Shown: piece after piece, positions 61,564 to 64,000 of the stretch
Numbering within the stretch: position 1 is the first letter of the stretch
How the letters are laid out: each line of letters begins with the position of its first letter
Source of the DNA: Chromatiaceae bacterium
GTDB taxonomy: Bacteria; Pseudomonadota; Gammaproteobacteria; Chromatiales; Chromatiaceae
Direction of reading: 5' to 3'
DNA length: 64,000 nt
NCBI GenBank assembly: GCA_024235415.1
Contig: JACKML010000001.1
Coordinates: 186,001 to 250,000 of the forward strand
The notes under the pieces: generated by a model
Databases searched by the model: none
Seen by the model: only the letters and a program-made list of their open reading frames with translations
What the model was told of the DNA's origin: nothing
Translations under genes and position numbers: made by a program

Positions 61564-64000
61564 TCAGTCCCCCGTGATACTGATATTCCTCATGTCACGG
61601 TATCCCGGTGGAGGCTCGTACAGCCAGTCGTTCGTTTGGATGAGCGTTTCCCCATCCGTGAAATTGCGTTCATAACCCATGTCGATGAGATAGCGCGTAC
61701 CAGTGCCCGTATCTTCGTACTTGTCCTCGCCCATCAGCACATTGTGTTCGTGTTCCTGGATGGTCGATCGCGTGGCATCCCGGTTGGCGACGATGTCGTT
61801 GTCGATCGACTGGATCTCCTTCTGCACCTGCATCAGCCGTTGCGAGATCCGCCGCTCGTGCTCACGGATACCTTCCTGGGTCTTCGCCACTTTCTTGGTG
61901 CAGGCATCGAAGTCCGCGATCATATTGGCCATCCACGAGGGGTTCATCCGAAACGAGGTAATCACCGCTTTGAGTACCGGCGCCATGGCCTCGACCCGAT
62001 CGACGGGCCCGCCCGCAACCACTGCGAAATCCGGTAACCAAACGGTCGAGGTATTGACACTGGTAGTGGTAATCAGGGCCGTCCACAATTCGGCGAAACG
62101 CGTGCCGGCCCGATCATAGGCAACCTCTACAGATTCCGCGATCACCCGGGGCGGCACCGGATCCTCGGAATGAAAGGCACGGTTCCAGGCGTCGGCCAGC
62201 GAGGTCAACGGCTTGATTTCACCCCATTGCACATTGCTGGCGTCTGGTCGGGACGAAGGAAAGACGATCTGCGCCACATACTGCGACGGCGTCAACACCT
62301 GCGGCATCTGTTTCATGCCGTTCAGGACCTGCCCTGGCGCAACACTGAGCCACGAAGTACCGGGCGCAGACGTATGAAAGATCTCGGTCGGAAAGTAGGT
62401 GATCGATGCCCGACTGTCAGGATCGTGGATCGAGAAATAGAGCTTCTTGCCACAGCCGTCGACTATCGTCTGGATCTGGCTGGGCGCAATACGCATGATG
62501 CCACCTTCCGTCTTCCAACCCTCGGGAATCAAAACCGTGAAGGCCTTTTCTGTGACGTCCTCGTACAAGCGGTAGCGATGAACGGGTGATCGTTTCACCG
62601 CAGCCCGGGCGCCGGTCGTGCGCGACGAGCCGACCTCGTCAGCGCTCGACTCCGGGCGAGAACCGGGGCCCGAGGCCCCGTCGTATGCCAGCACAGACCT
62701 ACCTGCGTTCAACGGGACCCGAAGCGCCCCTCGGGTGTCGACTCCCTGTGTGGATTGGACGGGCGTTCCCCCAAGGGCGGCCAGCACCTCATTGGCGGGC
62801 TGGGCGATCTGCAGCACCGTGCCCTTGGCCTCGATCGCGTAAGCCAGTTCCTGCCCGCGGTCGTCTTCGAAAGCACCTGAGCCAGACAACCGCCCATCAA
62901 ACTTGACCATGAAAGGAACACCCAAACCCAAGGGGATGTCTATCTCCACGTTGGCATCGAAACCCAGTACAACGGTATCCAGATCGACCTTGGTAACCAG
63001 GCGCCCCCTGATTTGCGCAACCTCGAGTCCGGTGGAGGGATCAGGGGTGATGTCCGCTACGTGCAGCTCGATCGTTCCGCCAAGAACGTCTATAAGGCCG
63101 ATTCGGTCAACCAACTCGGCGCCCTGGTACGACCACTTCTGACCCGACTGCAGCAAGCCCTGCGGCCACAACCTGGGCACCATCGGAGGTGCAAACACGG
63201 CAACCATGTCCACATCCCAGATTTCCTGCCCGGAACTGTCGTCGAAAAGCGTCGTGCCATGGGGCGAGTGGTTCACCCGAAAGCGCGTACCGGCCGGCAC
63301 CATCTCCTGTTCCATCATTTGACCGGCCTGAGGATCCAGGCTGTGCAAATGCGCCGATTCGACCTCGCGCCTGGCTTCATCGATGGTGTTCAAGCGAGTC
63401 TTCAACACCTCCTCGGTGAACACGACCTTCTGCAACGAACGAAATGCAGCCTGCTCGACGGTCTGGTACGACTCGGTCCCTTCAAAACCAATTGAACGCG
63501 TGACCTTGAAACGCCAGCCGCGATCGATCCGCAGTTGCTGCATCCCATTGGCAGTCGGGTCTTGATTGCCTTGCGAATTCGCAAGAGGCGGTGCGCCTTG
63601 CACTTGAGGCGCGGGCTTGGCTTTATCCGCCGGCAACACACCTTCCGCGGCCGTAGTGAACGTTATTGTGGTGACGGGCAGCGGCAATTGATCCTGCGCG
63701 GCTACAAAGCCCTTTCTCTTGTTTCCGTTGAGCTGGATGGCGTAGGTCGTTCCCGGCTGCAAGGTTTTCACCTTGAGCTCGAACGTCAGCGGATCGAGCC
63801 ACGGCTCGTCCATTGGCGACATGGGGGGAAAGGGATGGACACCTGATTCCATCAGCGACCAACTGTCCATCTTCATGTTCTGATCGAACATCAAGACGAT
63901 GCGGCCCTGCGTCACGGAAACATCGACCGCCCGATCAGCGGGAATGGACTTGATCAGATGAGGCGTTTCGCAGTGGCCCGGCGCCGCGAAAAGGACGAGG
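61564..64000 (-). CDS. Large exported protein with Ig-like domain, N-terminus outside window
   Basis: At least 811 residues; the frame is open to the right edge. The first visible codons read LVLFAAPGHCETPHLIKSIP, which looks like the end of a signal peptide, so only a few residues are missing. A bacterial Ig-like (Big_5-type) domain follows (GRIVLMFDQNMKM, 'FELKVKTLQPGTTYAIQLNG'). Then come a Gln/Asn/Pro-rich linker, an unknown beta-rich region (PLGLGVPFMVKFDGRLSGSG) and a long charged helix (about 690-740, ERRISQRLMQVQKEIQSIDN). No enzymatic motif recognised. Confidence 0.75.
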   Translation of the reverse strand, partial: LVLFAAPGHCETPHLIKSIPADRAVDVSVTQGRIVLMFDQNMKMDSWSLMESGVHPFPPMSPMDEPWLDPLTFELKVKTLQPGTTYAIQLNGNKRKGFVAAQDQLPLPVTTITFTTAAEGVLPADKAKPAPQVQGAPPLANSQGNQDPTANGMQQLRIDRGWRFKVTRSIGFEGTESYQTVEQAAFRSLQKVVFTEEVLKTRLNTIDEARREVESAHLHSLDPQAGQMMEQEMVPAGTRFRVNHSPHGTTLFDDSSGQEIWDVDMVAVFAPPMVPRLWPQGLLQSGQKWSYQGAELVDRIGLIDVLGGTIELHVADITPDPSTGLEVAQIRGRLVTKVDLDTVVLGFDANVEIDIPLGLGVPFMVKFDGRLSGSGAFEDDRGQELAYAIEAKGTVLQIAQPANEVLAALGGTPVQSTQGVDTRGALRVPLNAGRSVLAYDGASGPGSRPESSADEVGSSRTTGARAAVKRSPVHRYRLYEDVTEKAFTVLIPEGWKTEGGIMRIAPSQIQTIVDGCGKKLYFSIHDPDSRASITYFPTEIFHTSAPGTSWLSVAPGQVLNGMKQMPQVLTPSQYVAQIVFPSSRPDASNVQWGEIKPLTSLADAWNRAFHSEDPVPPRVIAESVEVAYDRAGTRFAELWTALITTTSVNTSTVWLPDFAVVAGGPVDRVEAMAPVLKAVITSFRMNPSWMANMIADFDACTKKVAKTQEGIREHERRISQRLMQVQKEIQSIDNDIVANRDATRSTIQEHEHNVLMGEDKYEDTGTGTRYLIDMGYERNFTDGETLIQTNDWLYEPPPGYRDMRNISITGD

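Overview
The window is a high-GC, densely packed chromosomal segment of a Gram-negative bacterium. LpxC, two Mce/Mla lipid-transport operons, an OprB-type porin, a patatin with a BamA-like barrel, RND efflux, PhoU and Tex all point to Gammaproteobacteria. A sulfur-oxidiser or Chromatiales-like relative is a guess from the gene mix (class II RNR, ArsR-rhodanese, DedA-rhodanese), not something the sequence proves. No tRNA, rRNA, IS element, prophage or CRISPR array was seen.

Layout. 1-2.4 kb: 3' part of a P-type cation ATPase. 2.4-10.0 kb (minus): first MoxR-DUF58-DUF4381-BatA-BatB/C-BatD operon. 10.1-13.0 kb: AraC regulator divergent from an isolated LpxC, then a SYLF lipid-binding protein. 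13.2-20.6 kb: an exported ureohydrolase with an OprB-like porin, a membrane PPIase and a HupE/UreJ permease, divergent from a winged-helix/TolB-like regulator and an MFS transporter. 20.6-21.0 kb: EthD-like protein. 21.3-27.2 kb: a Cache-GAF-cyclase-like receptor fused by translational coupling to an Mce operon whose ABC 'ATPase' has lost all nucleotide-binding motifs. 27.3-33.6 kb: small membrane protein, PlpD-like patatin, class II ribonucleotide reductase and a PaaK-like adenylate-forming enzyme. 33.6-35.1 kb: two RRM proteins behind an AT-rich, hairpin-rich leader. 35.1-38.6 kb (minus): second, intact Mce operon. 38.8-41.8 kb: small membrane protein, PDC-sensor-like protein, PhoU, two small genes. 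41.9-44.7 kb: DedA-rhodanese and sterol desaturase, divergent from an ArsR-rhodanese regulator across two inverted repeats. 44.7-51.1 kb (minus): second MoxR/Bat operon in the same gene order as the first, with a broken MIDAS in its BatA. 51.3-57.2 kb (minus): HlyD-DUF3302 pair, a small protein and an RND pump with its adaptor. 57.2-58.8 kb: a SpoIIAA-like remnant and a SHOCT lipoprotein. 58.8-61.1 kb: Tex. 61.2-64.0 kb: a small protein and a large Ig-like exported protein cut by the window edge.

The main theme is the cell envelope: two chaperone/VWA systems, two phospholipid-type ABC importers/exporters, RND and HlyD exporters, and LPS and phospholipid enzymes. The most unusual part is 21.3-27.2 kb, where a receptor with a degenerate cyclase domain and a pseudo-ATPase sit in one tightly coupled operon with otherwise normal Mce permease, MCE and lipoprotein subunits. 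A complete Mce ATPase lies only 11 kb away and could act in trans.
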